Assembly: GCA_031394335.1 (NCBI GenBank)
Contig: JANMXS010000170.1
Coordinates: forward strand, 1 to 5,608
Source of the DNA: UKL13-2 sp031394335
GTDB lineage: Bacteria > Pseudomonadota > Gammaproteobacteria > Burkholderiales > Usitatibacteraceae
Length of the DNA: 5,608 nt
Direction: 5' to 3'
The translations under genes were made by a program, and so were the position numbers. Positions 5,037 to 5,608 of the stretch are shown here, piece after piece (positions within the stretch are counted from its first letter, which is position 1; every line of letters begins with the position of its first letter). Under the pieces are notes generated by a model. It searched no databases and was not told the origin of the DNA. It saw only the letters and a program-made list of their open reading frames with translations.

Positions 5037-5066
5037 GGCAACATGCGGCCCATAGCAGTCATGAAT
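5034..5066 (+). repeat. 33-nt dispersed repeat, copy 4 (after brnTA)
   Basis: Core CGGCCCATAGCAGTCAT (5046-5062), preceded by TGAGGC-AACA-TG. It starts at the brnA stop codon and shares the exact 15-mer GGCAACATGCGGCCC with copy 3. It fills most of the 73-bp gap before the exported-protein gene. Confidence 0.6.
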
Positions 5067-5109
5067 CCGCTGTCTAAAATTCAAGCGATTTCACAGAAAG
5101 AGTGGCACG

Positions 5110-5466
5110 ATGACGAAGTTGCCGTACCGTTTTCCTTTTGCGCCACAGTGCCTGATAGTCGTGATTGCGTGCTGGGTATTGGCCACCAGCGCCACGGCTT
5201 TGGCTGACAACGCTTCCGGCGACGAGAAGCCGGCATTTCAGCGGGCGCTGCCAGATCGTTTTTTTCAGTGTCTTTCAAACTCGCAGTGTGTGGTTGTCCA
5301 AGGTTGGTGCGCGACCTTCGCGATTAACAAGACCGAGCTCAAGGCATATGAAAAAATCCCGGCGGACCCTGCAGGCAAGGGCGCGCGCGGCTGCCCGCCA
5401 GGTTGGTTGCCGCCAGGCCCCAAGGCAGTGTGCGAGGCCAAGCGATGCAAAGTGATCAGCCATTGA
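5110..5466 (+). CDS. Exported small six-cysteine protein, function unknown
   Basis: I do not recognise a named family. The 118-residue product begins with a basic N-region (Lys3, Arg7) and a hydrophobic segment at about 14-30, followed by TALADN, a fitting signal peptidase I site after Ala32. VIAC (18-21) loosely resembles a lipobox, but the hydrophobic run continues past it, so a lipoprotein is less likely. The mature part of about 86 residues has six cysteines in the pattern C-x5-C-x6-C-x27-C-x12-C-x4-C (54, 60, 67, 95, 108, 113), suggesting three disulfides in the periplasm. It also has a Pro/Gly-rich stretch, CPPGWLPPGPK (95-105). A modest ribosome site (GAG, 7 nt before the ATG) is present. 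It follows brnTA on the same strand but has repeat copy 4 in between, so it is probably an independent cargo gene. Confidence 0.68.
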   Translation: MTKLPYRFPFAPQCLIVVIACWVLATSATALADNASGDEKPAFQRALPDRFFQCLSNSQCVVVQGWCATFAINKTELKAYEKIPADPAGKGARGCPPGWLPPGPKAVCEAKRCKVISH

Positions 5467-5608
5467 GCTAACTTCAATCTGGTCGTACCTATCGCCGTTT
5501 CGGTGGGCGCGGAGAAAGCGGAGGAACTCAATGTTATGGCGAGAGAAATACTTCAGCAGTAACTTTTCGAACTGTCAAAGTTCGGCCCGGAGCGGACATT
5601 TAGGCTGG
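5467..5608. other. 3' end region with no clear gene
   Basis: No independent gene is supported here. The frame of the exported protein continues past its TGA for 31 sense codons to a TAA at 5560-5562. A small hairpin, CGAACT-N5-AGTTCG (5568-5584), overlaps repeat copy 5. It is not followed by a T-run. Confidence 0.45.
5571..5603 (+). repeat. 33-nt dispersed repeat, copy 5 (after exported protein)
   Basis: Core CGGCCCGGAGCGGACAT (5583-5599), preceded by ACTGTC-N4-TT and followed by TTAG. Its left half resembles copy 1 (ACTGTC-N4-TTCGG). It lies at the right edge of the window, so a further module may follow. Confidence 0.6.

Noticed and set aside
5568..5584. CGAACT-N5-AGTTCG hairpin as a terminator for the exported-protein gene
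   Set aside because: The stem is short, no T-run follows, and it lies about 100 bp past the stop inside a repeat copy.
2908..5603. CRISPR-like array
   Set aside because: The repeats are degenerate and 500-900 bp apart with whole genes between them, so they are not CRISPR repeats.

Overview
The window looks like a proteobacterial chromosome, most likely a betaproteobacterium. The CysI N-terminus, the CysB-type regulator and the sulfur gene order all read like betaproteobacterial versions; this is judged from remembered family sequences, not from a search. It splits into two parts. Bases 1 to about 2860 are GC-rich, tightly packed backbone genes. Bases from about 2900 to the end are an AT-richer accessory stretch of small genes, all on the + strand.

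Backbone: a divergent sulfur-assimilation locus. A CysB-type LysR regulator (1467-2387, +) faces a two-gene operon on the - strand: a TSUP (TauE/SafE) membrane transporter (572-1363) and then the sulfite reductase hemoprotein gene cysI, which runs off the left edge (2-568). The shared 103-bp intergenic region holds the promoters and probably the CysB binding sites. Downstream of cysB lies a small four-helix DoxX-like membrane protein (2464-2859), preceded by an overlapping 17-codon leader ORF with a better ribosome binding site than the gene itself.

Accessory region: four small modules in one orientation. They are a HigB/HigA toxin-antitoxin pair (3155-3748), a 97-residue membrane protein (3942-4235), a BrnT/BrnA toxin-antitoxin pair (4481-5036) and an exported six-cysteine protein (5110-5466). 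Each toxin has a strong promoter overlapping a palindromic operator. In both, the -10 hexamer ends 6-7 nt before the ATG, so both toxin mRNAs are predicted to be leaderless, while both antitoxins have good Shine-Dalgarno sequences.

The most unusual structure is a degenerate 33-nt repeat. It occurs five times in the same orientation and aligns without gaps (2908-2940, 3790-3822, 4341-4373, 5034-5066, 5571-5603). One copy lies before the first module and one after each of the four, so the array looks like repeat-delimited cassettes. The copy at 4341-4373 is also one arm of a 69-nt imperfect palindrome. I do not recognise it as an integron attC site.
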